From Athripsodes cinereus (taxonomy: Eukaryota > Arthropoda > Insecta > Trichoptera > Leptoceridae), in the NCBI GenBank assembly GCA_947579605.1, contig OX388318.1, forward strand, positions 24,786,098-24,850,097: a stretch of DNA of 64,000 bases, written 5' to 3'. The notes beneath the pieces were generated by a model, which did no database searches, was not told the DNA's origin, and saw nothing but the letters and a program-made list of their open reading frames with translations. Position 1 is the stretch's first letter. Each line of letters begins with the position of its first letter. Shown here one piece after another: positions 20,101 to 32,900 of the stretch. A program made the position numbers and the translations under genes.

Positions 20101-20535
20101 AAGTTAATGGTTGCTAGTCTTCTGTCTCATCTACTTATTTGGAGGTTCCCCATGGTTTTAATTTTTTTTTTTTTTTTTGTATCCATACACAATGAGCAGT
20201 CCTGCCTCATTCCTACCACTTTATCCCATCCCCATATCCTATCATCTATGTCGTATCGCGTATCCGGAATTGTTTATATTGTTTTTATATTTAAGTGGTT
20301 TTTTTATTTTATATGTATATTTGTTTTAGTATTTATATATATGTATATATTTTTAATTATTTATTTACTTAATTTACTTACTTTTTTTATTTTATTTTTT
20401 GTTTAATGGGTTAGTTGGAAGATATCGCGCTTCTGCGATAAACTCGCCCATTGCACATATTTATTTGTCTGGTTCTGCAATGCTTGTGTTTTAATAATGT
20501 TTGTTTTTTTATGCAATAAAGATTTTTATTATTAT
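20101..20535 (+). mobile_element. LINE 3' UTR with conserved hairpin
   Basis: It contains GGGTTAGTTGGAAGATATCG and GCGATAAACTCGCCCATTG, which can fold (ATCGC/GCGAT), then GCAATAAAG and a TTATTATTA tail. The same end lies at 39348-39410, and on the minus strand at 49245-49310. Confidence 0.65.
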
Positions 20536-20706
20536 TACATATAAAACAGCAAAAATAGTCAGCTAAAAAATATTATAAGAAAGGTAATAACTCAATTTGA
20601 AATGTAAAAATATCATAAGAAAGTCAGTAAATCAAATTGAAATCAAAATAAATACAATATAAAAAAAGTCATTCAAGTAAAGTGTCTCACGGAGATATTT
20701 TTTTAT

Positions 20707-20820
20707 TATAAAAGATATATCTGGGTTTTGTTATCACAGTAAGCTGAAAGCTTGTGTCGTGAAAGGGGAGTTTGCCGGCACCTGAGATCGAACCACGGGC
20801 TCCCAGTTCACGATGATTTC
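20707..20820 (-). repeat. Dispersed retroposon, second copy
   Basis: GATATATCTGGGTTTTGTTA, CAGTAAGCTGAAAGCTTGTG and GGGGAGTTTGCC. On the minus strand GTGGTTCGATC resembles a Pol III B box, so this may be a SINE. Confidence 0.6.
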
Positions 20821-21380
20821 AAATTGTATCTAAAATTCAATTTGAATTGAAAATGAAAATAACACAATCATAGCAATTCAAATACAATGAGAAATGTTCA
20901 ATTATAAATCAATTAAAAATAATAATAAAGATTCACATGAAGTTAAATTCATTCATTGCATTCAGGTAAACTTCACATGAAGTAAGTAAGTTAATATAAA
21001 ACAAATTAAATTAAGGTTAAAAACAAAAAAATAAAGTCTAACAAATAAAATATGTATAAATAAAACATAGACATATAGTATATCTGTTAATGAAGTGTTT
21101 TATGCCCTCACGCTGTATCCCAAGGGGGGTAGGCAGAGAGGGAACACCTTTTTCAATTCTCGTGATTAGTTGTTGCACAATGTGAAAATATAGTTTACAA
21201 ATCTACATGTCTGATTGGTATTCTAAAATCTCACGTCATTTTGAAATTGTCATATTGTCGACAATCTTATAACGCGTGGTATCTGTCATTTCCGCTTTTC
21301 TCCGCCATCTTATATCCGTTACTCACCAGCAGACATTTCACATCCGGAAAATTTCTGTGTAAATATATTAGTCTACTCAC
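20821..21380. other. No gene; LINE 3' tip at 21105-21152
   Basis: GCCCTCACGCTGTATCCCAA and GGTAGGCAGAGAGG at 21105-21152 are the minus-strand end of the 273-657 LINE family. The remainder is AT-rich. Confidence 0.45.
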
Positions 21381-21382
21381 AT

Positions 21383-21720
21383 TTATGTAAAATGTATGTT
21401 TGTGTATTCGTTAGGAGTAAACACTCTTACCAAGTCTTCTTTCTTTATTGTCGGTCCCTCAGTGCTGAGGATCGTGACCATCATTTGTATAGGTGTGGAC
21501 AAAATGCTTCCAGCGACTTCCTCCTCCAATCCTCCGCTCCGCGCCTTATGCAAGGTCCCCCCCGTTGCCCCCTTCACCTGCTCACTCCAACTCTTTGGTG
21601 CGCGCCCCCTAGCTCTATTGCCCTCCACACTTCCGGTCAAAACAAGTCTCTCCAGGTTGTCTGGTCCTCTCCGTGCGATGTGCCCAAAGTACTGCAGGAC
21701 ACGGCGCATGCATAAGCAAA
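21383..21720 (-). mobile_element. LINE polyprotein C-terminal fragment
   Basis: The minus frame encodes RRVLQYFGHIARRGPDNLER, RARGRAPKSWSEQVK and a HKA-type block, the tail of a LINE RT that is common in moths. The frame is intact at its N-terminal part but degrades after about residue 60. The same family is at 40640-41335. Confidence 0.75.
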
Positions 21721-22474
21721 AGGAAATTCAATGTCATCTATAAAATCATAGATTTTCTATTTTGTCAGTCAACGTTGTATAACTTCATTTTTATGTTAAT
21801 TATAAAAATTATAAATAAATTATTTTAAAACACAAACATTGTTTACTTTTTCTCAGAATTGATTATAATCGACAGGGGCCTTTCAGACTTAGTCCATCTT
21901 CAGTGCCTTATACTTACGAAGATCGTTCGTTCGACACGGAGAGAACGATTTGCATGTTTTTTAATAAGAAGGTGGTCTTATTGATACAACCAATGGTGCC
22001 ATAGTGCGCAGCTTGAAGGTTTGGCCGGGCAAAAACAACCCTTTTTCGCTATTGATTTTGTAATTCGAACGCTTTCGTCAAATCATCTTGATATTTTCAA
22101 AAGAACGACTAAATTGATAATTAGGATAGACTGATTGAATTTGTTAAATGAAAATATAAAAATAAAAGTCACAAAGGTATTCGAACGACGCCAGGTATAA
22201 AGTTTAGTGTTAGACATTATTATCATCTTCATGATTCTAAAATACCATCTTCCTACATTACCTTTCTGAGTCTGGTAATAATTGTCAACAGTAGTCCAAA
22301 CATGGATAGATAGCTATACTGCTGTACTGTAGGGTTGATTGGAAGATTCAAAAAGCTGGGAAATGGAATTGCCCTTTGAAATATTCATGACAGACTGTAG
22401 TAGAATCAATATTATTATTATTATTTTATATTAGTTTCAATACTCGGCGTTATACTGAGAAATATTGATTATTA
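21721..22474. other. No gene recognised
   Basis: AT-rich; GACTTAGTCCATCTTCAG near 21888 is a short motif also seen near 61734. Nothing coding. Confidence 0.4.
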
Positions 22475-22955
22475 TACCATCACGGCATATCCCACAAGTG
22501 TGTTAAATCACATGCATGTAATTAACATGCAAACTGTCATCTCCTTGTCAACAAAAAGTTAAGACTTTCAGAGTGGATTTTAAGATATAAAATGTTTTTA
22601 TTTCTTAGAGCCCCCGATAAAGAATTAGCCTCCTACTCTTTCCTGATAGATTTCGAGAGTCCTGTAAAAGACAGGAGTTCGTAAAATTTTACTATAAGAC
22701 CCTTAAAATCTATCATTCAGCAATGAAGCATATCCCACAAGTGGGGCTACCGACGGACTAACCGCATGTGATAAACGTACAGATTGTCCTCACCGTGTCA
22801 ATAAAAAGAACAAGATATTCAGGATGTGTGGCATGATCATCGCTGAATTAGAGATTTTAATCATCTAATACGTGGAGTTTAACGAACACCAGATCCTGTC
22901 TTTTACAGAACACTCGAAACTAACGGAAAAGAGTAGAAAACCTATTCTCAACCGC
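22475..22955. repeat. Cluster of three S1 fragments in alternating orientation
   Basis: Minus at about 22475-22590 (CACGGCATATCCCACAAGTG), plus at 22605-22720 (GCCCCCGATAAAGAATTAGC), minus at 22725-22955 (CCCACAAGTGGGGCTACC to CACTCGAAACTAACGG). All are diverged. Confidence 0.6.
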
Positions 22956-23075
22956 GTAGGTACTCTTTGACAATGACTTTGTAAGTCGAAACCATATCAC
23001 CATAAAAAAAAAAAAAAAAACTCAAACCATTTGTGTTTCTTTACATAAATTAACATGGAATTTTACAAAATAAAC

Positions 23076-23441
23076 AATACTATGCTACAGTATACCCTCA
23101 CGCCGTGTCCCAAGTGGGATAGGCAGAGAGAACGGAACGACAAATAGATCTACATTCACACACTTCCTTCGTTTCTTCCACATTCATACAATTTCTCAAG
23201 TAAGCACGTCGGTTTCTCTTACTCAACACACAGTTGTCCTTGAGAATTCGATCCACGTGATCAAGTCACGTGATTGTTGGACGCCAGCGCTTCTTCACAC
23301 CCTTTCTTTCAAACAAAAATATCCTCTTTGTCATTCTTACCTCGTTCATTCGTTCAACATGTCCAAACCACCGTATAGCGCATTTTGTCCACAACACTTT
23401 CTTGCGTCCGTTCATTCTTCTAATATCCTCATTCTTCACTC
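23076..23441 (-). mobile_element. 5'-truncated RTE-like LINE with 13-bp TSD
   Basis: Same family as 273-657 on the opposite strand (RWFGHVERMNEVRMTKR is readable at 23266-23457). The perfect duplication TTACAAAATAAAC lies at 23063-23075 and 23442-23454. The frame is broken near the Pro/Arg-rich block, so it is older than the 273-657 copy. Confidence 0.82.
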
Positions 23442-23489
23442 TTACAAAATAAACCACAACTTAATCAATTAAAATAAATACATTCAGAA

Positions 23490-23620
23490 AGAGTGGCATG
23501 CCTCATTGCAGAAATAGATGATGTTAATTGTCTTGAACGTAACATAACACTCGAAAACTTGGGGAATAAAGTATGTGACTTATTCTATGCCAGGTGCTCC
23601 ACAATTATTGTCATTCACAC
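23490..23620 (-). repeat. S1 repeat fragment
   Basis: GCATGCCTCATTGCAGAAAT, AACACTCGAAAACTTGGGG and GCCAGGTGCTCCAC match the complement of S1. Confidence 0.6.
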
Positions 23621-23782
23621 GAACTAACTGACTCAAATATTAATTTAATGAATTGGTATTTGTTTATCCTTTTTCTTTTCCATAATCTTGATTAGATTTT
23701 GACTTTGAGAAAATCTCATTCCAAAAACATTTTTTTTAAATATCACTCGGATATCGCCTCCTTGTAATAATTGGACAGTAAT

Positions 23783-24296
23783 GTGGTGTTCTCACTTTGG
23801 CGAATATCGCCAGGGCACCAAAATATCGCCAGCCATTTGAACCGTGTGAACAAAATGACAGCTAGTCTGAAACGATAAAAACCAGTAGAAACGATATCGT
23901 CTCGAGTTGACCACCTTCCAACTTTTTGGGCCGATTGAACGATTTGCGCATGCGCAGATGTGCGCGGCGTTCGTATCCATGGTAAAAACTTTATAACCTA
24001 TAAATTTTATAATAATTCTCGCTTCGTGACAGCTGTTATCTTTGTTGTTGGTTTGTGGCGTTTGTTTCCTTAATTAAAAGGCGCCTTATAACCTCTACTA
24101 TAACATTTTCAACTAAAAATAAACACTTAGCGATCTCCATCTTGACGTCCGCCATTTTGAAAACAGTGTCAAAATCAAAGCGCATCTGACAGATCGTTTC
24201 TATATCGGTGGACTGTGTGAACAGGTGTGACGATCAATGGATGTCCAGCGAATTTTGTTTTTTCGCCTGGCGATATTCGCCAAATGTGAACATCCC
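23783..24296. mobile_element. 514-bp TIR element
   Basis: The ends read GTGTTCTCACTTTGGCGAAT at the left; at the right they are the complement of GATGTTCACATTTGGCGAAT. The arms continue through ATCGCCAGG. No transposase; the TSD is unclear. Probably a MITE. Confidence 0.75.
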
Positions 24297-24885
24297 ATAA
24301 AATTATTCGACACACAGCGAGATTTGCAGTGGATACCAGTCACATACTCAAATAATATTCTCTGACGACAACCTTAAAAATGATCTACTAAATAAGTTTA
24401 AACACCTGTATTTTTCACATTTGTCGATATATTATTATTTTCTCCGAGCTACTTCAACTTAACCAATATATTGTTTGTGGTCTTTATCTATTATGAATGT
24501 TGCATAATTATGTCAAAATTTGTCAAGGGTCACCAGAAGTCAGGCACTGTTCTACGATACGGGGTCATCCTCAAACCATAATTATTTCACATCAAGTAAT
24601 CGACTCCATTTAATAGGGAAAAATTATATCTTCATTAATTCAGGGTACACTGTGAACAAAAGTACGATAACGAATTTGATCGAAAGATCATGCAGGTCAT
24701 CCATCGAAAATCTCCGTGATACTTTTGTTTTCTTGTATTTGATTTTCATTTCTTGTTCTCATAATGTTGATTGCTTTTGTTTCAAGTAGGTATGTGGTGT
24801 GTAATGTTATTATACTATAAAAGCGGTATTGGCCGTATATTATGTTAAAAAATAAATAAATATTTCCAAGAATAACATAACATAA
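24297..24885. other. No gene recognised
   Basis: AT-rich; a chance frame at 24520-24789 shows no domain I know. Confidence 0.4.
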
Positions 24886-25133
24886 CATTACATACATACA
24901 TAGACAATTCACACGGCTCGAGCTAGTCCCAAACTAAGATATGAATCTTGCATTATGGGTACTAACGCGACGATACACACATATACAATGCACTAAACAC
25001 ATAAACATGTAACACCCAGACCCAGGACAATTTGAAAAAGGTCATTCTTCACTTTGCCCTGGCCGGGAGTCGAACCCGGGACCTCGTGACTCAAAGGCAA
25101 GAGCGTTATACCTCCGTGCCACACCGGCCGACT
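24886..25133 (-). mobile_element. tRNA-derived SINE, fullest copy
   Basis: On the minus strand: GGCCGGTGTGGCACGGAGG head, GGGTTCGACTCC B box, body with CCTGGGTCTGGGTGTTACAT, and a TATG-rich 3' end. Pol III-type retroposon. Confidence 0.8.
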
Positions 25134-26179
25134 ATGCAATAATGCAATATTCTTAAAATATCCACTTAATTGAAGAGTGTTTCTTATCGATTAATTTATT
25201 TATACGATTACCTTTAAGAATAGGGAACATGCATGTGTGAGGAATATGAATAAATGTTATCAATTCATATTAATAAATATACGCTGATCACGAATATCCT
25301 AATAAGAAACCATAAAATAAAACTTTTCATTCATTATTTTCATTTTAAAAATCCATATTTTCTGTTATTGAATTAGTCCGGTGTGACGTCGCTAGGCGCT
25401 ATTTTGTATTGCCACACATTTCACTCTTAGTACTGTTTGTAGCGCCTGATATTGTTAAACACTGCTCCGCCACGAGTGAACCTTTTTGCGGCGAAGTGTG
25501 AAAATTGCTTTTTTAAATGGTGATAAAAACCTTAAAAATGCACATTTAAAAATATAAAAAGTACCATAATTTTTCTAATTTTCTGTACTATTTTTTGGGT
25601 TGAAAATTTTTTTTTGTGAAAGTTCCCCATTTGGTCTACAATCTACATACCTATGTAATATAGCCAGAGTCGGGTACTAGTCGTCGATAAAAATTGTTGA
25701 AATGTGTGAAACTTGGCTAAATTTTATTTTATTTCAATACGTAATAATAACCAACAGCAATAACCGGGTGATAAGCTAAAGACGAAGGAAATGAAAAGGT
25801 TTATATAATAATTAAAAAGGAAATAGGGTACACAGGACGTGACGTCACGACTCGAAGTAAATATTGTGGTTATTAAATAAATACTCAAAACGATTTTGGT
25901 TGTAAAGAAAAATTATTATTCAAGTTGTATAGGGAAATGAGTGAGAATTTCTTTTAAATATTGAACAATATATTAATTTAACAAGCTCAGAGAGGAATTG
26001 TGGAGGAAGGAACTTGGCGACAATCTATGGATGATGCCATCCAAAAGCACAAACACTGAGCAGACTACATAAGATTTGGGGTGACTAGGTGCAAAAGTAA
26101 CCAGCAGAGATGGGGCTTTGAGAGATGCAAAGTGATTCTTACTTATTACAATGCCCGCTGATGCGGAATGCATGTAATG
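25134..26179. other. No gene recognised
   Basis: AT-rich. The perfect palindrome GTGACGTCAC (near 25839) resembles a CRE site but stands alone, so I do not call it regulatory. Confidence 0.4.
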
Positions 26180-26350
26180 AGAATTGCAGTGTAATGTACT
26201 TTGTACTTGGTACTCTGTACCTTTTGAATTGAATCTTGGACTTGTTTACAAGTTAACCAAGCAACATTGCATTTAGTAGCAATACTCGTTTTATCTATAT
26301 AGACTAGCTTCCTATAAGGAACGGGGCTCATTATAGTTGCGACCTTGGGT
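26180..26350. repeat. Dispersed repeat R1
   Basis: Shared, in opposite orientation, with 49025-49195: CTTGTTTACAAG, AGCAATACT and the GGCTCATTA...GACCTTG block. Unknown class. Confidence 0.6.
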
Positions 26351-27027
26351 TGCACTACAACGCTGCATACTTGACTGTTTGTGTTCGAAATTGTAATTAG
26401 GACGATTATTGGAATATATCTTTGTATTAATTAAATATTCGTGTTCATTATTTAAAAGAACCTACATTGTAGACTAAGATACAGTTTACAATAAGAATGA
26501 TCTATTGTATTGTTGATATTATGTTGAAACTTGGCTAAAGAACCGTCAAAAGTATTTGAATCATGGTGTTGCCAGCTAAAATAGTGCTAATTTGTCAATT
26601 TGACGTTTATTTCGTGAGCGACGTCGAGTAGAACCACTCTCGTATTTAATAAAATCTACTAATCAATCAGATACATTGCAAACATACCTACCTAGAATCT
26701 TTCAACTTTATTTGATTAACTGTTTCTTTCACTTTTCAAATAACGAATATCATAAATAACCTTCTTCAAATTATTTGACGGCGGTACTCAAATAAAAATA
26801 TTTCATCTGATTCATGAGATGTTGTACTGTTACATAATCATATTAAATAATACACATACAATTATTTTGAGATTTGAAACGTAAATCGGAGGATTATTAT
26901 GCCCCAAAAAATAATACCTTTAGAGTTTCTGGACAATTGTTGATAAGCCTCAATTCAGGTGCATTGTATTTTTAATGTAATCCGTAAATTTTGAGTATTT
27001 TCCATCCTAGTAGAAATTAAAACACAA
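26351..27027. other. No gene recognised
   Basis: AT-rich, with no element that I can define. Confidence 0.4.
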
Positions 27028-27176
27028 CTTTTTTTAACAGACATTTTTTATCAATGAGTACCTATTGTTTCGTCTCTTACTAAGATTGATAACGTCTTAG
27101 TAAGTATTGATAATGTCTTAGTAAGAGACAAAACAATTTTATACTCATTGATTAAAAAAGTGTTTAACAAAAAAGG
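27028..27176. repeat. Foldback element F7
   Basis: The arms of about 65 bp contain TATCAATGAGTA and GTCTCTTACTAAGA on the left, with complements on the right, around a small centre with TTAGTAAG. Confidence 0.75.
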
Positions 27177-28089
27177 TATGTGCTTTACTTGTATTGTATC
27201 TAGTCAGGCATCAACAATGTACTATTGTCAAATATGTGTAAAAAAAAATATTTCTATGACATCTTGTCGCGTAGGGGGGTCAGGCTTACTATGTTGACCG
27301 TGTCTTCTGCGTGGTTGGTCCGTTGCTGAGGAATAAAGTTCCCTATGCGAACTCTGGAGAGTGGGAAGGTGTTCAAGTCAAGGTGACTCTTTAATTCATG
27401 AGGTCCTATGATTCCTGAATGGGCCCTTGCAGTGATTTTTCCACAAAACGTCGCATTTCAAAATAAGTTCTCTAGCTTATTATTATTATTATCTTGTTTT
27501 TGTTATTTTTTGTTTTTACTTTGTTTTCTTATATTGTATATTGAATACACTTTGGTTTTCGTAAATGCAACTAGCCAACGTATGTCAGGTGTTCATGAAA
27601 TACTCAATAATATGTTTATAGTTTCTAAATTATTATTTGTAGAAAGAGAGTATTGCTTGCTCATATGTATGTATATGTTGTCATGATTGACAAAAAATTG
27701 TCGAATAAACTTACCCAATGAAAACTCAACTATGCAACACATATCTAGAAGACATTACGTGCTTATGCACTGAGTGAGTGGAAGTATCGCACAGTATTGA
27801 TTGTACTCACAGCGAAATTACTTGTATTTGATTATTATTGTCGCCTGATGGGTAAGACATTATTTTTTGATAATTATAATTTTTGGCAACGCTTGCATTA
27901 ATTTACTACTCTATACATACATACATAGTGATATCTGCATGTACATATCTTTAGACTATTTTTGTTAATCATGAAATTACTATTATTACTTTTTATTATT
28001 AGATACCTACTTATATATGTAGATTATTACTTTTATTATTAAGTGCATACTTTTTTTAAAATGGCAATATGTATTGTCTTGTTTTGCTA
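27177..28089. other. No gene recognised
   Basis: A slightly GC-richer block at 27265-27440 (CGTAGGGGGGTCAGGC and so on) has no frame I recognise. The rest is AT-rich. Confidence 0.4.
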
Positions 28090-28235
28090 TTAAGTTATTT
28101 TTTACATGGTTTGTTTTTTATTAGCCTATTTGGATTTAATGTGAAATGTGTATTTTTTTGTTCTGTTTTATTATATTTTATGTTTGTAAAAGGCATTAGC
28201 CGTTTATTTAATAAATAAATAAATAAATAAATAAA
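28090..28235 (+). repeat. LINE-type 3' end with (AAAT)n tail
   Basis: GTAAAAGGCATTAGCCGTTT runs into AATAAATAAATAAATAAATA. Same terminal type as 47060-47098. Confidence 0.65.
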
Positions 28236-28956
28236 TCTTGGTGGACAACATCTTCCGCAATACATCGTTGCTTTGACATCGACATTAAAATATCAGGAAT
28301 ATCGTGAAGAGAAAACGATCAAAATGGAAGAGATTAGTTTCTGTCTTGTATTCTCGAAAGGAGAGTTGAAGATTGGCGATTAGCAAACCGATTCGTCTCA
28401 AAACTTGTTAGCTTATTATTTCATAACAACGAAATAATGTGTAGGTATGCTTACATAAATAAACTTGTATATTATTTTTCACCCCCTACAATACGTCAAA
28501 ATTATGTTAGTACTTAATATGGAATACAATGAACCAAGTAATTGTGGCTTTGCAGATACAATTTAAAACTTCATAAGCTCAACAGAACAGCTAGCTAGTG
28601 TAGTGTACAGAGGAAGTGTGTATGAAACGGAATTAATATTTTGTATTATTAAATTATTAGTTCTTTAAATACTTTGTAAAGCAGATATTTCCCCTATCTC
28701 AAAGTTATGTTTAATAAAGGTGAATACGTGGTAGATATAACATATATTTTTTTTTATTATTATTTAGTTAAGTAGGGAAAAGAAACGTTTTCCAGCAATT
28801 TTCCGAAAATGAAATAGATTTTAGTGTTTGACAGCTGACTCAGGAGTTAACCAATAACGCCTGTAATAGGGCACATTTTTGTATTAAACTTTGTTTCTGT
28901 CGTATTCTTTGTGTTTATATGTATATGATGTGCCTGTTGGTATTTGATTTTTTAAC
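28236..28956. other. No gene recognised
   Basis: AT-rich with no defined element. Confidence 0.4.
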
Positions 28957-29212
28957 ATAACATAACATGTATAGACAATTCACACAGACCGAGCTAGTCC
29001 CAAACTAAGATTGTTTTCAATAAATAAATACATAAACATGCATAAATAATTCACACAGGTTGTGCTAGTCCCAAACTTAGATGAATTATTTTATTATGGG
29101 TAACCCGACGACACACATATATACAATGCACTAAACACTTATACATGTAACACCCAGACTCAGGACAATTTTAAAAAGGTCATTCTTCATTTTTCCCTGG
29201 CCGAGAGTTTGA
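28957..29212 (-). mobile_element. tRNA-derived SINE, two partial copies
   Basis: A 3' piece at about 28957-29010 (GACAATTCACACAGACCGAG) and a longer copy at 29030-29212 (CAATGCACTAAACACTTATA, CAGACTCAGGACAATTTT). The tRNA-like head of the second copy is decayed. Confidence 0.65.
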
Positions 29213-30114
29213 ATCTAAATAATGAAAATTTATTTAAGGACACAACTTAACAAAATACTTTTATCCACTTTTTCGGCTTTCAATGTCTGCTCATGAGCAC
29301 TGGACAAAAACGAATATCTTCCATTTTTTGAGCCACTTTCGCCAGCTCTTGAGAGCCAAATAGAGCATTGTTTTATCCTCCACAAAGTTTCTGTCAACTT
29401 CACAATACACATTTTCTAGAACAAGTAATAACATCAGATATGTAAAAATGGAATAAATAACATATTGAAATGTCAGAAGAATGAATTATTAATACGTTAA
29501 AATATCAATAAAAAAAAATTTTAAATGACCACTCAGATATTAACTTTTGTTTCTTTAGTTCTCAATGAAAATGTCAATCGGTATAAATTGACGAAAGTAC
29601 TCGATATTTCTCTCAATAAATTTAAGTGAAACTAATTGTATTTTTTTTATAAATAGAAATACTGTCGTAAAAATGACTATATTATATTACAAATTGTCAA
29701 TGATAATACATAGCAATATGAAAGAATTACCGACAAACAGTAGGTACAAAAATTAAAGGAAAAAATACAAAGTTTGAATTAATGCCCACTGTCAATAACT
29801 CGAGTGTTAAAAAACGTTAAAAAAATTATAAAACAATAATTTGTAATATGTTGGTACAATATAAATTAATTTTCATTCAATTACTGCCCATCTCAAAGCA
29901 GATTTCCTAGAAGATGAACCGATGTGTGAATTAAGTACCATATACCTTTACTCACCAATACCAAGCCTATATCATACGAGTAAGCTTATACGAGGTTGCT
30001 TTAAACCAGATAAGTCCTTTTGATCAGAATGTTTCACTTCCATCCTTGTGACATCCTCCTCATTCTCTTTTATCTAGAATAATCTCCTCTAAAGTCCTGA
30101 AAACAAGGCGTTTA
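29213..30114. other. No gene recognised
   Basis: AT-rich. A 60-codon minus frame at 29230-29412 has no known motif and is not called. Confidence 0.4.
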
Positions 30115-30118
30115 TCCT

Positions 30119-31839
30119 TGATATGGGGGGGTGAGAGAGATGGTGAAAGAATGGTTTTGGTTGAGGATAAAATAAATAAAATATTATGCCAAAAATGCCA
30201 ACGGCTGAGACTCTACTGGGCTACCCACAGCACTCCAGGAGTTAAAACAATAAAATTGTCTCGATTAAATTATACAGTGAGGCTATATAAATTAAGAGAC
30301 GACAAGTTATCTGTAATTAAATGGACAAATGTGTAAAAGACAAATTTAGATTCAAATAAACATTTAATTAAAAATAAAAAAATTCTTACCACTATTACAA
30401 ACACGGTTTTTTAAACAGCAACACAATACTACGACTTACTCACTACCCCGTATTGTCTGTGCACATGTAATTATCCCAATAAAAAAAACACTTGATTATT
30501 ATTTCAATAAAAACGAAAACGAAGCACTTTTAAAATAATTCACTTTGCGATGATTGTAATGGATCCCACGATGAGGGCACCTCTGGCATGAAAATGCCTA
30601 GAGGCAAACAAGTTGAAGAAGGCGCCCCTTGGCGCAGTGCTGGGAGGGCGAAGTCCCACGTCCGAGGCTCCTGGAGGCAATTACCAGCCTACACAGGTGC
30701 AGAGTTGGCTCGTCATGACTTCAGGAGGAGAATATCTCGACTCAACTGAAGTCCAGTAGCCAGAGACAGACTTGTCTCTCTGAAGGTCAGATGATGAGTG
30801 ATGGCAGGAGCGATCCTTATACCAAGGACGCCTGTTTACGACTCACTGATAACGACTGTTCACCACTGATGACTGATGGAGACTCACTGCTGTTCAAGGA
30901 CATCTCTCTACTGCTCCTTGAGTGGGGTAGGGGGTTGGTCCTATGCATCTACGTGCAGCGCCGTGATTGGCTAATCACGGTACCAATACACGCCTACTTC
31001 AGGTATCATTGTCTTACGGGTCCGCATGGACCGTTATTCCAAGAATTATGGAAATAACAAAATGATTATTTATAAATAAATACGATATTATATAGCGTCC
31101 AATTGCACTGATTTAAATAATTAATTAATTCCCATATTTATTAAAGTGTCTCTTTCACTGATATCATATTTAAAACAATATTTCTTGTGTCCGTTATCAC
31201 TGTTCATTATTATAGCGTCCATTCCGCAACACAAATAACACATTTTATATCTATTACATAGCAACACAATACAACCCTTTAGGTAGATAATGGAATATTC
31301 AAACTACGTATGTTACAATAAAATTAAAATTCATACCTAAAGAGTCGTTTACATAATTCAAAACATTATCATCGGTATCGACATTCAATATCTCGAAGTG
31401 TAGGTATAAAAAAATCCAACCAAGCCGATACTATGAAATAATAACAATACGCAGACATTCTAGAATCTTCATAAAATAATTAAAAAAAAACAATTAACGA
31501 AGTTGATACATAATGAATGCGCCTTAAGTTGATACATGATACATAAGAATGCGCCTTAATCTTTTGTTGATATTATTCTCTTTATTACCCCTGTTGCTAT
31601 GTAGGTACAAATTTAAATAAACAATGATATTTTGTATATAGGTACGAAGATTAGTAAACAATTAAGAACAATATTAACGCAGGTACCTTTTAAGTGCAGG
31701 GATATTTTTAATGTCGGGATTTTCAGAGTTCTCATGAACTGCATTGTTTATTTCGGTATTTCAGTACCACTTTCTACATAACAATTATATTTTTTAATGA
31801 TAACTTTTCGGCACAATACCTGCTATACCGGGCACATCA
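30119..31839 (-). repeat. 3' LTR of gag-only element (left copy)
   Basis: It matches 34158-35878 at a constant offset of 4039. Both carry the hairpin CCGTGATTGGCTAATCACGG (here 30961-30980) and a GC-richer block from about 30560 to 31045. Two plus-strand frames (30118-30336 and 30791-31057) occur in both LTRs, but have no domain I know. Confidence 0.9.
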
Positions 31840-32900
31840 AATCGCCACCTATTCCTTGTCGAAAAGTTATCCATTATTTCCAATACTCCTCACACAATTT
31901 ATTTTCCAATTCAATACAAATAATTTACGAAAATATCTATAAAATTCAACACAATTAGCAAGTAGGTAGGTGCACATACATTTCAATTTAAAATCATAAA
32001 CAAATTTTAAACGCATTTCTTTTTACTTTACATCTTTTAAAACCAGCTGAATTCAAATTATAAAAATACATTGTCAAACATACATTTCGTATGTGACCAA
32101 AATAAAATAACGTAGATGTGACTCACAATGTCAAAACAAATATTGTACTCCTTCATACTTCTCTTCAAGCATGCTTTGTGACAGCAGACTGGGGACTGGT
32201 TCTCTCAGTTGCACATGCATCACTCTCACAAACATTGGACCTCTGTGTCCCTCACAAAATTCATTTACCTGGACCTCACTGTCCACACGACGGGATATAT
32301 TGGAGAACTAAGCAGGACGGAACACTCATCGCCTCTGTGCTTATCCCATACAAAACAAAACGTATCCTTCATACACGCAGAATTACTATCTTTCTCATAC
32401 ACGCAGACTTTCTCTTCAAAACACGCAGAATAAATACCTCATCTTATAAATAACTCCCAGTGTCAACTGAGAATCCCTCACACATCTCTGTCACACAAAG
32501 CAACTCTCTCCTCTACTACAACTTCCATATTCAGAAAAACAACATTATATTCACATATTCCACACATCCAACATCCACATAAATTATCTTCACACGTTAC
32601 ACTCGCTGGTTACTTCAAACAAATTCTATTTTCCATATTCCAAATTTAAATTAACATTTCACAACGATTAAAAGAAATAAATGCACACGTAGGCATTTAA
32701 CAAAAGTTGCACCTACCTACCTACGTAATGAAAAACATTTTAAACGTGAAAACTATACCTATACATCATTCTAATTTATACTGGGCGCCAGAGATATTTT
32801 TACGGAAAATATTCAAACCATTTAAAAATATTTTAACAAAATACATTATTCCTATAACAATCCTAAGTCAATCCTAATCCAATATAACACACATATGTGA
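31840..32900 (-). other. Non-coding 3' part of the gag-only element
   Basis: On the minus strand this lies downstream of the gag-like gene. It has no convincing frame. A short ACACGCAGA motif occurs three times at about 32370-32430. Next to the LTR, the minus strand reads AAGGAATAGGTGGCGATT, a moderate purine tract. Confidence 0.55.

Noticed and set aside
25835..25850. CRE-like palindrome TGACGTCA
   Set aside because: A single site with no promoter or gene nearby; chance is a good explanation.
30118..31057. Frames of 72 and 88 codons that recur at 34118-35096
   Set aside because: They recur only because the LTR is duplicated; no known domain, and they are antisense to the element.
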